DNA of 64,000 nt from Colletes latitarsis (lineage: Eukaryota > Arthropoda > Insecta > Hymenoptera > Colletidae): contig NC_135141.1 in assembly GCF_051014445.1 (NCBI RefSeq), forward strand, positions 28,481,422 through 28,545,421, written 5' to 3'. Position 1 is the stretch's first letter. Each line of letters opens with the position of its first letter. The notes beneath the pieces are model-generated. The model was not told the DNA's origin and searched no databases. It was given only the letters and a program-made list of their open reading frames with translations. Positions 39,953 to 51,092 of the stretch are shown piece after piece. A program made the translations under genes and the position numbers.

Positions 39953-41140
39953 TACACGTTCAAAAATAAGCTTTATTATTTGGAAAATTTTTCTCTAAAC
40001 TTTGAATGCAAGTTTCTACTTTTCATTTAACGAAATTGATCCTCGGTAACTCTTCTACATAAAATACTATTATTATCGTATTATTTCATTCGATTTGAGA
40101 TGAATATATTTTGCATACGTTCAAGGAAAGTCTCTAGTATTCGTATACGTTCAAAAATGAATTTATTATTTGGAAAATTTTTCTCTAAACTTTGAATGCA
40201 AGTTTCTACTTTCGATTAAATTTGTAACGAAACTGATCCTCGGTAACTCTTCTACATAAAATACTATTATTATCGTATTAATTTATATTTCATTCGATTT
40301 GAGATGAATATATTTTGCATACGTTCAAGGAAAGTCTCTCGTATTCGTATACATTCAAAAATAAATTTATTATTTGGAAAATTTTTCTCTAAACTTTGAA
40401 TGCAAGTTTCTACATTTGATTAAATTTGTAACGAAATTGATCCTCGGTAACTCTTCTACATAAAATACTACTATTATCGTATTAATTTATATTTTATTCG
40501 ATTTGAGATGAATATATTTTGCATACGTTCAAGGAAAGCCTCTCCTATTCGTATACGTTCAAAAATAAATTTATTATTTGGAATATTTTTCTCTAAACTT
40601 TGAATGCAAGTTTCTACTTTTCATTTAACGAAATTGATCCTCGGTAACTCTTCTACATAAAATACTATTATTATCGTATTAATTTATATTTCATTCGGCT
40701 TGAGATGAATATATTTTGCATACGTTCAAGGAAAGTCTCTCGTATTCGTATACATTCAAAAATAAATTTATTATTTGGAAAATTTTTCTCTAAACTTCGA
40801 ATGCAAGTTTCTACATTTAATTAAATTTATAACGAAATTGATCCTCGGTAACTCTTCTTCATAAAATACTATTATTATCGTATTAATTTATATTTCATTC
40901 GGTTTGAGATGAATATATTTTGCATACGTACAAGGAAAGTCTCTAGTATTCGTATACATTCAAAAATAAATTTATTATTTGGAAAATTTTTCTCTAAACT
41001 TTGAATGCAAATTTCTACTTTTCATTTAACGAAATTGATCCTCGGTAACTCTTCTACATAAAATACTATTATTATCGTATTATTTCATTCGATTTGAGAT
41101 GAATATATTTTGCATACGTTCAGGGCGAGTCTTTCGTATT
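39953..41140. repeat. tandem satellite, 190-205-bp unit, six copies
   Basis: The landmark TTATTATTTGG recurs at about 39973, 40163, 40366, 40571, 40769 and 40972. Units share AAACTTTGAATGCAAGTTTC, GATCCTCGGTAACTCTTC, AAAATACTATTATTATCG and GAGATGAATATATTTTGC. Length varies through presence or absence of short blocks (TTAATTTATA; TTAAATTTGT). Noncoding. Confidence 0.94.
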
Positions 41141-43006
41141 TGAACCGCGCCAAAAACTTGTAACACGTGCAGTTTACCGACAGTATTAATGCAAATGCAC
41201 TTGGGCAAAGGGCTGTGCGCGCGAACGGAATAACAAATTAGATCTATTGATTTAAACACTTTCCGTAGCGCGGGGGTTACGCGGTTTCAGCGTCCCGGCG
41301 AATTTTGCGCTGATTAAAACAACGTTTAAAACTCGTTCCGGATGAAAGTGAGTTCGTTAAGTTGCCTGGGTTCATTGAGTTGCAAATTACATGAATTCTT
41401 AATTACGGTGTTTGCGAAACCCCCCCTCGATGGACCTCGAGCGGTCCAAAGTTTCGCGTGTGCGATGATCAGCAGGGATCCCGCCGAGTGGCCATCTTTG
41501 TCGTGGAAATTTTCGGACGGAATTGCAAAAACGGAATATAAATATCGACTTTAATCTTTAATTGCATACGCGCTGTACTCGACAGCCACAAGGGTGCGTT
41601 ACAGAAAACTGAATACCGAATCGAGCGTGTCGTTTGTCTCCGGAAACGATCCACAGAGCGACCCATTTGAGACCTGGACGCTGTTTCCGGTGACCAGCAG
41701 TAAGAATTGCAAGATAATTTGACTAGAAGTGGTCCCTGATGGTGCTAGGAAAGCCTCACCACGGCGTAAATGATACCACGGAGACCAACCGAGGAGGTCA
41801 ACAGGGTTGATTATTCCCCAGCCCCCCTCGAACCCCTGGAGTTAATAACACGCTACACAGAAAACTGCCATGACCTCGACTAGCAGGGTCAGTGCTCTTG
41901 ATAATATCGCGCCTTGCATTTTCTCTAAACGCGGTCTCTCGATGCCTACTCTCCGACTGATTAAATTCTTCCCTGGTCTGAATTAGTCACCCCGATAATA
42001 ATAACGACGAATCTGCCACGCATACTACAGCTAATCTACAATTTAAATTCTTTATTGGACCGTTCTATATGAAATCTGCTACTTCAACGAGTATCGCTCG
42101 TCGGAAGAAGAATGAAGAATGAACATTTCGACCCTATTTACAAATATAAAAACATTTAACTTCTACAAGAAAGGTAGCAACGTACAGAAACTCTAAAATT
42201 GTAGTCGGAATATTAATATTAACAGTCTATATTATTCCTACCGACGAGGACGCGAGATCGTTCGAAAAGAATTATTACGTAAATAAATAGAAAAGAGAAC
42301 GAAGGAGTTTGCAATTTCGATAAAATTAAAAACGTCGCGGGAGTGTCGTATACCGCGAGAACGTAAGAAAGAAACGTAATTACCTTCCCATTAAGGATGC
42401 ATTAGAGCCGTTTAGTCAATCGGGCGTAAATTGTTTTTAAAACGAGGTCATTTGCTCAGCCCCGCGGTTTTACATAACGCCTTTTTGTCTCAAAGGCCGG
42501 TCTCGGTTTCGGTTTCTTTTTCATCTCCGTGGACGGCATCTGGAGCTTTCCTAACCCACCTTCCGAGCTTTTACTCGCGTAACAAGATCACGACAGCCCC
42601 TCTGGCGCGACTAAAACTTATCTCTTTCCACTTCGTCGCCCTTTCCTTCCCGAGCCCTCTCATAGAGCCGTCGACCGCGTGTACACTCGCAGGAAATCCA
42701 CCTGCATCGGGCCTCATGAATACGAAATAATCTGGCTGGGAATCACTTTTCGCGGAAAAATGTACCTCTCGGAAAATTACTTCGAACGGGGAAGCATTTT
42801 GGGGCCAAGGTACACGACGCGTGACAACGAGAATGGCTTTTCAACGAATTGTGGCGAACGATCTTTACGACTGTGTGCTTTAACACAACCTACCAGTGTA
42901 GGTCGATTTCTTTTTTTCCTTTCACGAGGCCAACGTACCCCTAAAAATTTAGATTCACTTTCGATTAAATATACAATTTACGATTCTGGTACTTCTTTAG
43001 GTATAA
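41141..43006. other. unique DNA, no gene recognised
   Basis: Moderately GC-rich at 41140-42000 and 42430-42900. Overlapping plus-strand frames 42431-42730 and 42679-43059 lack recognisable domains, and the second runs into transposon copy E. No RNA gene is seen. Confidence 0.45.
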
Positions 43007-43668
43007 AGAGCGTTCGTCCACCCCTGGGAAAAATTTTAATGGGACATTCTAGAAGCTAAAATTAGTCGAAAATCAAGAATATCAATTTCCTGACTTAGGC
43101 TTCGTTAAAAAGATAATACAAATTTGAATTAAAAATTTTCAAATCACTCTGAAAAAATTATTTTTGGTTAAGGGGGTCGATTACTATCATTTTTGGTGAA
43201 TAGACATACCCTCGAAATCCTGCGCATTTTCGAGAAAAAAATTCCTAAACGAAAATGTAATGTCTGACCATACCATCGAGATGTTTCACTGAAATTTCAT
43301 GCAAATCTTTAAAACATCATAACTTCTGAACGGTTTGGACGATTTTAATGTTTAAAAAAGCGAATAACGCGTATTTTAATGAAGAATATGTAGGAATTCT
43401 AACAATATTGAAAAAGTTGTTCCTTGACCCCGTAAAGTTAGAAAAACCCCATGAAAATAGTTCAATTTTCAAACAGCCATAACTCCTACAATAGTGAATA
43501 TATTTCAATGAAACTTTTTTCTGAAATAGGATTCATAGGTATCTACAAAAAAGTATTGGACAATTTTTCTATAGGGCGTCAAACAAAATAACTAAAAACC
43601 AGAAACGAATTTTTAAGAAAAATCGACAAAGGGTAGGTGTCTAAATTTTTCTGGAAAAGTTATTTTAC
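43007..43668. mobile_element. CAGGGTG-family transposon, right end truncated (copy E)
   Basis: Begins with a mutated left end (GAGCGTTCGTCCACCCCTGG) and includes one minisatellite unit. It then passes into the family core (AACTTCTGAACGG, AGCCATAACTCCTAC, AGTATTGGACAATTTTTC). It breaks off about 30 bp after GTAGGTGTCTAAATTTTTC, so the right minisatellite block and right terminus are missing. Confidence 0.8.
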
Positions 43669-45772
43669 ATTCTAAAGAGAAACTTGGAAGAGTTTGCCTA
43701 ATGTGAGAGCAACAATAAAGAGAGAGGGTTCGAAAGGATTTAATTTTAATCCAGGCTCGAAAATCGAATTTGAAATTTCTATTAACACCGAGTCTACTTC
43801 GTGCTCGTGGGTACTGCAATATTTGCACAATCACAGTTTCAATAGAATTTCAAATGGAACGACATATTGCCTTTCTATTAATATGGAGAGTGCGCAGAAT
43901 TACTTTTAATTACATTCGAAAAACCCAATTAACGAAGGGACTTGGTTACTCGTTTCGAAACACAATTTATTAAACGAACAAAGTAGTGGTGATATTAAAG
44001 ATTCCGTCCCTCTTTTAGTAATGAAAAGTAAATACTGAAAAAACGAGGCAATTTTTGTTTCATTGTTACTAAAATTAAATAATTTTAACGAGTATTACTC
44101 TTTCGTGAACAAAAAAAAAAAAACGGTTTTCGAATTATTCATTAACTACGTTTTATTATAGCAATCTTTCGACCCCGTCTCGCCACCATTGCTCGGAGTT
44201 AATGAAAAATGGCAGCGTGTGCGAAAGACTTTCAACCTTGACTCTTCGCTGAAGTATCGAGCCTAGTAATTTACTCCTTCGCAATTATTTCTCTGATGGG
44301 TAATTCACCAAAATTACAAACGTTGCAGGTTTTAAATTATCTTTCGCCAATATGAGTGTTTCACGTTTTATTCGAATTTAATTTTGCCCCTAAAATGGTC
44401 CAGTACGCTTTGCAATTGCAAGCTTTTCTCGAGGCAGAGATCGCCCCATATTAACGATATCTGTCGAGTAAAACTTTTCATATTCCACGCACGTTTCTCT
44501 CGAAGCTTTGATATTATAAAGCTCCGATATCGTTTTCGACTGGGATGGCCAATTCAATATTTTAATCCCATTTTCTGCTTTCCATTGTGCACGGGGCCAA
44601 TCCCTGTATTTCGGATCATTATTCTCTCGTTACTTGTTATCTGCATTCTCTCTTTTAACCCACATTTCTGTCAAAAGAGCTCCCTTGTAAGTTGTTATTC
44701 TCTCTGCCGTTTAAATTACTCGCGAAAGCGGACGACGTTCCAAATCCACGAACTCCATTCGAAAATCCATTCTCAAACAACGGAAGGTAATTATTCGTTC
44801 GTCCTACGCAGTTCACAAGTTTATTCTATCCAATGAAACAAACTCAAGTTCCGATTTCCTACAGGACAGCTTCTAATTATCACCAACAAATACCAAATTC
44901 GCGCAATGGAATCGTCAATCTCGATAACCGTGGAACACGACCAACGACATTGATTAACGAACGAATGGCTACCCATTAATCAGAACCATGACGAATCAAA
45001 GCATCGACCATTATCGCGGTTAAAAGTGATGGATTGCTTTCAAGAACGCGGACGTAGAACTGTCTTAGCCGCTGCGGGGAAACAAACGAATGGCGGACGA
45101 CGCGTGGAAAAAGCGAGGAAAGAAACGTTTCAATACGAAACCGCAATCGCGAATAATGAGGATCCGGCTTTTATGCGATTATCCGTATCTCGGTAGAAAC
45201 GTCGCTTAAAATATTTTCGACTCATCGACATTAATGGAAAACTCCGGTTTCGTGGTTCCATTTAAACGTCCTTGATTCTCAGGAATTAAAAGACGAATAA
45301 ATTCACTCGGGAGTATAAAACAATCGCTGAACGTAACCTCGATTCTTTCGAGAATATTGCTTAAATACAATCGTATTAAAATTTGTGAGATTTTTAATAA
45401 ATATTTCTATTTTTACTGGTGGAAAACTATGCGTTTCCAGACTGATATAAAAAATCGCGTGACGTTTAGTCCCGATTAGCCATCGCTCGTTTACGAATAA
45501 ATAGAATTGAGGGGGGTCAATTTCATTGATCACGCGTTTCATTGGCGGCTCAGTTGCCCGGAAATTGATACGAATCAATGCACACGCTTCTAATTATTGT
45601 AAAAGGTTTTCGATGATATGCAAATTCGACGGTTCAATCCACTACTGACGCAATTACTAACACGTTTAGTAATTTTAAACTGTGACTCTGTCAGCTACAA
45701 GAATTCAAACTAAACGTGGCGAGGGTTACGGTTTGATGAACGATCGAAGGAGGTGTATTTATACTAATCTAT
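43669..45772. other. unique DNA, no gene recognised
   Basis: The longest frame, 44384-44836 plus (150 codons), has hydrophobic patches but no motif I recognise and no obvious start context. It is treated as chance. Confidence 0.45.
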
Positions 45773-45900
45773 ACGCGGAAGATCGCAGCCATCAGCTCAT
45801 ATTATTTGCTATGTAATTAATTGTTAAATAACTGTATTATAGAGTAAAAAGCGACGAAATTAATTACATAGTGAATAATATGACCCAGGTCTCACCGCGT
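45773..45900. other. long imperfect inverted repeat
   Basis: Arms 45797-45822 and 45858-45883 pair over 26 bp with two mismatches (core CTATGTAATTAATT with AATTAATTACATAG). An outer 6-bp block, ACGCGG at 45773 with CCGCGT at 45895, extends the fold to 128 nt. I find no target-site duplication, so a MITE is less likely than an RNA hairpin or cruciform. It lies on the distal side of the array from the heat-shock promoters, where a minus-strand transcript could end. Confidence 0.6.
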
Positions 45901-47150
45901 GGAGGTTGCTGCGAATGGAGACCCACCCTAGCCTCGCCCCAACCACCCTGCCTTTAGCGAGGAATCCTAACTAAGAGACTTGGATATGTTCTCCTAGGAG
46001 AAAAGCTATCTAAATTCGAATTACAACGAGAGAGTTTACTGAAGAGTTGCCTGATGAACAGACCAAAAATACTAACAAAATCGCAGTACATGTGGGACAG
46101 TCACCACATGTTTTTTTGGAAACGAAATACAAATGAGCAACAACACGTACGAGACCAGACAATTAAAATACCAATATGCATATTGACATTAATTGTTCTA
46201 ACCCAAATGGATCCTTACATTTTAGTTTCGCCTTTCGTAATCCCACGATGTTTCTCTGAAACATAAACTCAGACAATAAATAGAATTGGTTCGAGACAGA
46301 TTTTGCTCTATGACGGATATCGTGTCTTGTAGTATGTTTTACCATTAATTGTTTCCAATTCGATTCATCTATGCTTGCATACGCTGTAAAAAGAACTTGT
46401 TCAAACGATTAGTAAGCTGAAATGAAAATGTATTAGTGGGCACAGAAAAGAATAATTATGCACTGACAGATAGACTCGTATTCATTGATCATAATAAAAT
46501 CGATATTACAAAATTAATATTTAAATTAGACTTTCCACGAGCAAAAATTGAAACTACAAAGTGTAGAAATGTAAATATTACCTCATCGAAATAGAATGAA
46601 ATGTTAAATACGTTTCAGTGTTAAGATCAATACTGAATAGATTTAAAATTTTACTCATTCGTTACGTGATTACAAAATTGCACAGTTAAAGAATTTTCAG
46701 GCTTTAAATTTACTATTAATATAATTAATTAAATTTCATTATTGATAGTTATAGATGTTTATAAAAATATCAATTCATAATTAACAACTCTAATAACAAA
46801 TAATTAATGATATATATATTGGGATCATAAATTCAATCTACGTACAATTCAATTATAATTCAGTATTTTTAAATGCATCACAAGTCTATGATGAAAATGC
46901 ATTCACAAAAATGAAAAAATTTTTACACGTTATAAAGAACAGAACATTTGGTCTGTAAACAACAGTATTTTTAAGTAATATTTCCATTGACAAATGTATA
47001 AAAAAGAGATATATTTTTAGGTTTTAACGCGTTCTGAGAAAAGAAATAACTGGTCTATTTACACCAGTCCTTTCAAGCAGTATTTCCATTGATAAATATA
47101 TGAAGAAAGAAAAATATTTCACATAGTTAGGGTAAATATTCCACTCATAA
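45901..47150. other. AT-rich region flanking the CGCAAC array
   Basis: Contains a GC-rich 100 bp just right of the inverted repeat (45884-46000), a 14-bp palindrome TTCTCCTAGGAGAA (45989-46002), and a diverged direct repeat (AGTAATATTTCCATTGACAA near 46974, AGCAGTATTTCCATTGATAA near 47075). No coding frame is seen. Confidence 0.5.
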
Positions 47151-47181
47151 ATTCAAAAAACAACCCGTGAGTGGATTTCTC

Positions 47182-48733
47182 TCGCAACTCTAATTTATAT
47201 AATAAAAAAGTATACGCGAGTGGTGCTTATTATTCGTAAAATGAACCATACAGGGTTCCTTTATTAATTAAATCACGTGCACCAGTATTCAATCATACGC
47301 AACACTAATTTTAATAATGATGTTCAGCCATTCAAGGCTTTGTAGAATCCCAGCTTCCTTCTTGATGGTTCTGAAGCAGTGGCCAGCGTTTTGGCCAGCT
47401 TTTGGGCATTGAATCGCTACTCTAATTAATAAAAAACGCGACAAGTCAAGATCGCAACGCTAATTTATAGTATAAAAATTCCAAACGCGATTTACAACAA
47501 TAAAAACAACCGCGAATGGTGATTAATCGCAACGCTACCCTGAAAAGTAAACGCGAAAAATAGTAATTCGCAACTCTAAGAACAAACCGATCAGTTAATT
47601 CGCAACACTATTCTTAAATAACGATAAAAGCAATCGCGTATGGTATTCGCAACGCTAACCTGAAAAGGAAACGCGAAAAATAGGAATTCGCAACTCTATA
47701 AACAAACGCGATCATTGTATATTCGCAACTCTATTTTTAATGGGAATATATTTATGTTTCGCAACGCTAATGCAAATCGCGTTGCCCAAAAATGCTGGAT
47801 CGGCTGCTGGCGTCTTCAGATGTAGCTATAACATACATGCACGAAATAAACTAACTACTTCAAGCTACTTCAAACTACAACAGAGTGGCACATATGGGGA
47901 TGAAGTTAGACGTTTTAATATCGCAACACTACGGGCCAAGCAACGCGATAAATCAACAATCGCAACGCTAATTTATAATAAAAAAATTCCAAACGCGACT
48001 TTCAACAATAAAAGCAACCGCGAATGATGATTATTCGCAACGCTACCCTGAAAAACAAACGCGAAAAATAGTACTTCGCAACTCTAATTCGCAATCGCGT
48101 TTACTAATAATTCGCTACACTATTTTAAAGCAAACTCCCGGTTCCTAAGTTTGCATAAAAGAAACGCGAATCGTGTTTAGAAGCAACGCTAACATATCAA
48201 CGCGATAAATATTTATTCGCAACTCTAGGAGCAAACGCGAACATATTATTCGCAACTCTAACTTTAATCAAGGGAATCATGGTACATGTGAATTCACATG
48301 TACTGGCCACAAAATATACTAGCTACTTCTAATACTACAATTGGGGAAGAATTTTAGTATTGAAAGAATCGCAACGCTAAGTAAAATATCGCACGATGAA
48401 TCAGTATCGCAACGCTAATTTATAGCATGAAAATTACAAACGCGGTTGATATCCATTATGTATATAAAAGAGTAAAAAAGCAACGCGAATGGTGATTGTT
48501 CGCAACGCTACCCTGAAAAGCAAACGCGAAAAATAGTATTTCGCAACTCTACGAGCAATCGCGTTTATCGATAATTCGCAACGCTATTTTTTAAGCAAAC
48601 GTTCAGTAGGTAAGTTTGCAAAAAAGCAATCGCGTATCGTGCCAAGTCGCAACACTACCCTGAAAAGTAAACGCGAAAAACAGTAACTCGCAACTCTATA
48701 AGCAAACGCGATTATTGGATATTCGCAACTCTA
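47182..48733. repeat. higher-order array of the 11-mer TCGCAAC(G/T/A)CTA
   Basis: About 27 copies of the 11-mer (three degenerate) occur in 1.55 kb, all in one orientation, interleaved with AAACGCGA or GCAATCGCG blocks every 15-25 nt. Five modules hold two 11-mers exactly 41 nt apart around a CCCTGAAAAG...AAACGCGAAAAATAG core: 47527/47568, 47647/47688, 48035/48076, 48500/48541 and 48647/48688. Larger units start with ATCGCAACGCTAATTTATA at 47451, 47959 and 48406 (spacing 508 and 447 bp), with a poorer partial unit at 47182. On the minus strand the 11-mer reads TAG(C/A/T)GTTGCGA. No frame is open through it. Regular short motifs in diverged longer units suggest selection on the motif, perhaps as protein-binding sites in DNA or RNA. 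Confidence 0.93.
48282..48303. repeat. perfect 22-bp palindrome
   Basis: GTACATGTGAA is followed directly by its exact reverse complement. It sits in the spacer of the second higher-order unit, at the place where the third unit carries a hairpin. Confidence 0.9.
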
Positions 48734-48761
48734 TGTATATCGTAACCGCGAGTTGCCCTGA

Positions 48762-48817
48762 TGGCTGGCTTGTATGGTGCAATCATGTACCAGGTACATG
48801 CATACGTGAGCCAGCCA
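48762..48817. other. nested 56-nt hairpin in the array spacer
   Basis: The inner stem is CATGTACC-A-GGTACATG (48784-48800). The outer stem pairs TGGCTGGCT (48762-48770) with AGCCAGCCA (48809-48817), and GTATG/CATAC pair in between. The position matches that of the 48282-48303 palindrome in the previous unit, although the sequences differ. Confidence 0.75.
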
Positions 48818-48872
48818 GAAAAACAAACTAACTACAACTACAGACGAGATAAGTGACAACGTAGTAACAGGA

Positions 48873-48914
48873 ATGGCTTTCCATCCTCATCCGAGGATGA
48901 AGATGGAAAACCAT
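48873..48914. other. 42-nt hairpin, 20-bp stem
   Basis: ATGGCTTTCCATCCTCATCC is followed, after a GA loop, by a near-exact inverted copy (48895-48914). On the plus strand the two non-Watson-Crick pairs are C-A mismatches, and on the minus strand they become G-U wobbles. So the minus-strand RNA would fold without a mismatch, which mildly supports minus-strand transcription. Confidence 0.8.
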
Positions 48915-49314
48915 TTGTTGTAGCCCACTCTTGAAACAGTTTGTCAGGGCCTCTTCAACTCCTGAGAGTCTCTTCTTTCTTCGGCGGTCCTGCCAAACCC
49001 TGAAACTTAATACTAGTGCTCGAGCACTCCGTGCAATACGAGAACCTCCAACAATTCTATGAATTGTTATCGGAACACGTGTGGAGTAACACGAGCGGGA
49101 CGAGCGTTTCGAGGGGGCCTAATCGCGATCGCGAACGCGACGAGCGACTTTAAAGTCGCGGCGACTTCAAGAATGGTAAGTAACGCCAAAACAAACGGTA
49201 GAAACCGTTTGAATCGGCCAACTTTTCAATTCTCGAAATCGTAACTACAGAAACAGAACTGCCACGCGAGAACGCGCCTACCCGAATTACTAATGTGGAC
49301 AGTCCTGCCCTGAC
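48915..49314. other. unique GC-richer segment right of the array
   Basis: No gene is recognised. It includes AATTCTATGAATTG (49053) and a CG-rich stretch GATCGCGAACGCGACGAG (49128). The 61-codon plus-strand frame at 49059-49244 has no similarity I know. Confidence 0.45.
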
Positions 49315-49369
49315 CCTACCTACTTAGATTTAGCACACATACCAGAGAGTAAGTTACCTACCTACCTAA
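49315..49369 (-). other. GTAGGTAGG motif pair
   Basis: The minus strand carries GTAGGTAGG (49315-49323) and TTAGGTAGGTAGG (49357-49369). The second contains a single-mismatch version of ATAGGTAGG, which I recall as the conserved nonamer of Drosophila hsr-omega repeats. Two short motifs are weak evidence on their own. Confidence 0.35.
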
Positions 49370-49433
49370 CCCTATATTTAAAAAATCCCAAAACTCAATC
49401 ACGCAAACATACACTCCACGGTTCTCATTCTGG

Positions 49434-49493
49434 ATGTCCGGGCGCGACCTAAACTAGAGGGGACTCCCCGGGGTTCCCCCGACACCCGGACAT
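49434..49493. other. GC-rich hairpin
   Basis: ATGTCCGGG (49434-49442) pairs with CCCGGACAT (49485-49493). Inside the loop lies GGGGACTCCCCGGGGTTCCC, itself able to fold. It is conspicuous in the surrounding AT-rich DNA. Confidence 0.7.
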
Positions 49494-49941
49494 TGCAAAC
49501 ATTCACACTCTAAATGTACGTACCATTTCCTGAAATCGGCTGACAAAAACTAGTGCTCATTGCGTACTTCTATTATTTATATAAAACGTTTTAATTTAAT
49601 ATAGTCTTTACTAAAATATACTCTATATTTGATAATATAAAATTGAAAGGCTAATTCATCAAATGTTTTGCAATATTGTTGTATATGCAATGTGAACAAT
49701 TATCAAGTGAATGATAACTAGAAAACATTTGGAAGTTTAGGATCATTATTATGATTGATAGGAATCGAATGTTAAAAAATTCTGTTTGTAAATTTCAATA
49801 AACTTTTGAAACGATGCACTTCCACAGCCTAACCACAAACACACACATGTGGAAAGTACATCGTGCACGATACACCAGTATTGTCAGCCGCATATATATG
49901 AATTGTTAGTACAAATCATCGTGCTTATTGCCTTCGCTCAC

Positions 49942-49997
49942 CTAAGTAGCACCTGGGCACGTGGATGAGTTCAGGCAACGAGCACGGAAATATTTAT
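49942..49997 (-). ncRNA. candidate internal exon of the minus-strand transcript
   Basis: On the minus strand a TTTTTCTAG/TTTTCAG acceptor cluster precedes 49997, and the donor TTAG|GTGAGC follows 49942. That gives a 56-nt exon of balanced composition in AT-rich flanks. Splice motifs this short occur by chance. The case rests on the strong donor, the composition change and the shared strand with the other predicted exons. Confidence 0.3.
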
Positions 49998-50102
49998 CTG
50001 AAAATCCTGACTAGAAAAATGATTAATTAAATATAACTAAACGGTATTTCTCATTTAATTCTTGACTGAAAGGAATCGATTTGTTATATATAATATATCA
50101 AT

Positions 50103-50370
50103 ATTAAAATACGTTGATATTGAAAAATGTTATTCTCAAAGAAAATCATTCTAATTGAAATTTAATTATTTAATAGTAAATAACTATGATCAAGATTCTA
50201 TAATAAAATATATTACTTTGAAAATTTATTTAATTATTAAAATACGTTGATATTGAAAAATGTTATTCTCAAAGAAAATCATTCTAATTGAAATTTAATT
50301 ATTTAATGGTAAATAACTATGATCAAGATTCTATAATAAAATATATTACTTTGAAAATTTATTTAATTAT
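50103..50370. repeat. 133-bp tandem duplication
   Basis: ATTAAAATACGTTGATATTG starts at 50103 and again at 50236. The two copies are almost identical (one A/G difference seen, at TTAATAGTAA versus TTAATGGTAA). It is a recent duplication in very AT-rich DNA. Confidence 0.92.
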
Positions 50371-50844
50371 TAATCCAAGTATTTAACTATCATCGGTAGA
50401 TTCTGTCGTCAAAGTAAATTGTTCAGAAGATAAAAATGATATACAATGCTTCTTACCATGACTCGAAAATCTACCAATCGCGAAATGTTTTCTTGTGCGT
50501 GAAATCCATCATATTTTATAATAATAAAGAAAACAATCAATATTCAATGATATATATTTCATGCTGTATATGAATTTATCATAAGATATTACTGTTATAA
50601 AAATCATTATTTTATAATGAAGATAATTATGAGCGAAGAAATTTAATATTTAATTCATATAATTTCCATAACGAAGAAAATCGTAATGCCCATTAGCGTT
50701 AGCCTTGTTTGCATTAACCAGTAAACAGGTTCGTTATAATATACAGGAAAATATTTATTTGTATATTTAATATATTTAAAAAACCGCGGCGCACAAGAAA
50801 ACTCTAGCCTGCACTAAATAAATATAACAATTGGTGTTACTGCT

Positions 50845-50867
50845 CACGGGTATTGAAAATACCCGTG
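50845..50867. other. perfect 10-bp stem with 3-nt loop
   Basis: CACGGGTATT-GAA-AATACCCGTG. It stands out against the AT-rich flanks and lies just downstream (minus strand) of the predicted exon at 50982-51092. It could be a binding site for a dimeric protein or an RNA hairpin. Confidence 0.8.
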
Positions 50868-50981
50868 GTCACTGGACTCGTCGAAAATATCAAGTATACA
50901 ACTGGTCACCCGTGTTGGTTCGGACCTTTCATCCTACAACATGGTTGGGGACCAGAGGAACCGAAATATCATGCGACATAC

Positions 50982-51092
50982 CATCGATGAACCCAGTGCC
51001 CCTGCGATGGTGACGCTACTGCCCAGTAGAAGTCAGAAAAATCAACTGCATGGTCCTGTTGTAGTTCTGGATACAAGGATGAGTCCTAAAAA
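50982..51092 (-). ncRNA. candidate internal exon of the minus-strand transcript
   Basis: The minus strand shows a strong polypyrimidine tract and acceptor, TTGTTTTTTTGTTCTTTACAG ending at 51093, and a good donor ATG|GTATGT at 50982. The enclosed 111 nt are GC-richer than the flanks. All three frames contain stops when entered from the acceptor, or only short ORFs, so a noncoding or UTR exon is favoured. Confidence 0.4.

Noticed and set aside
47182..48733. CRISPR-like array of short repeats and spacers
   Set aside because: The DNA is eukaryotic, the 11-mer is too short, spacers are related between units, and no cas genes are present.
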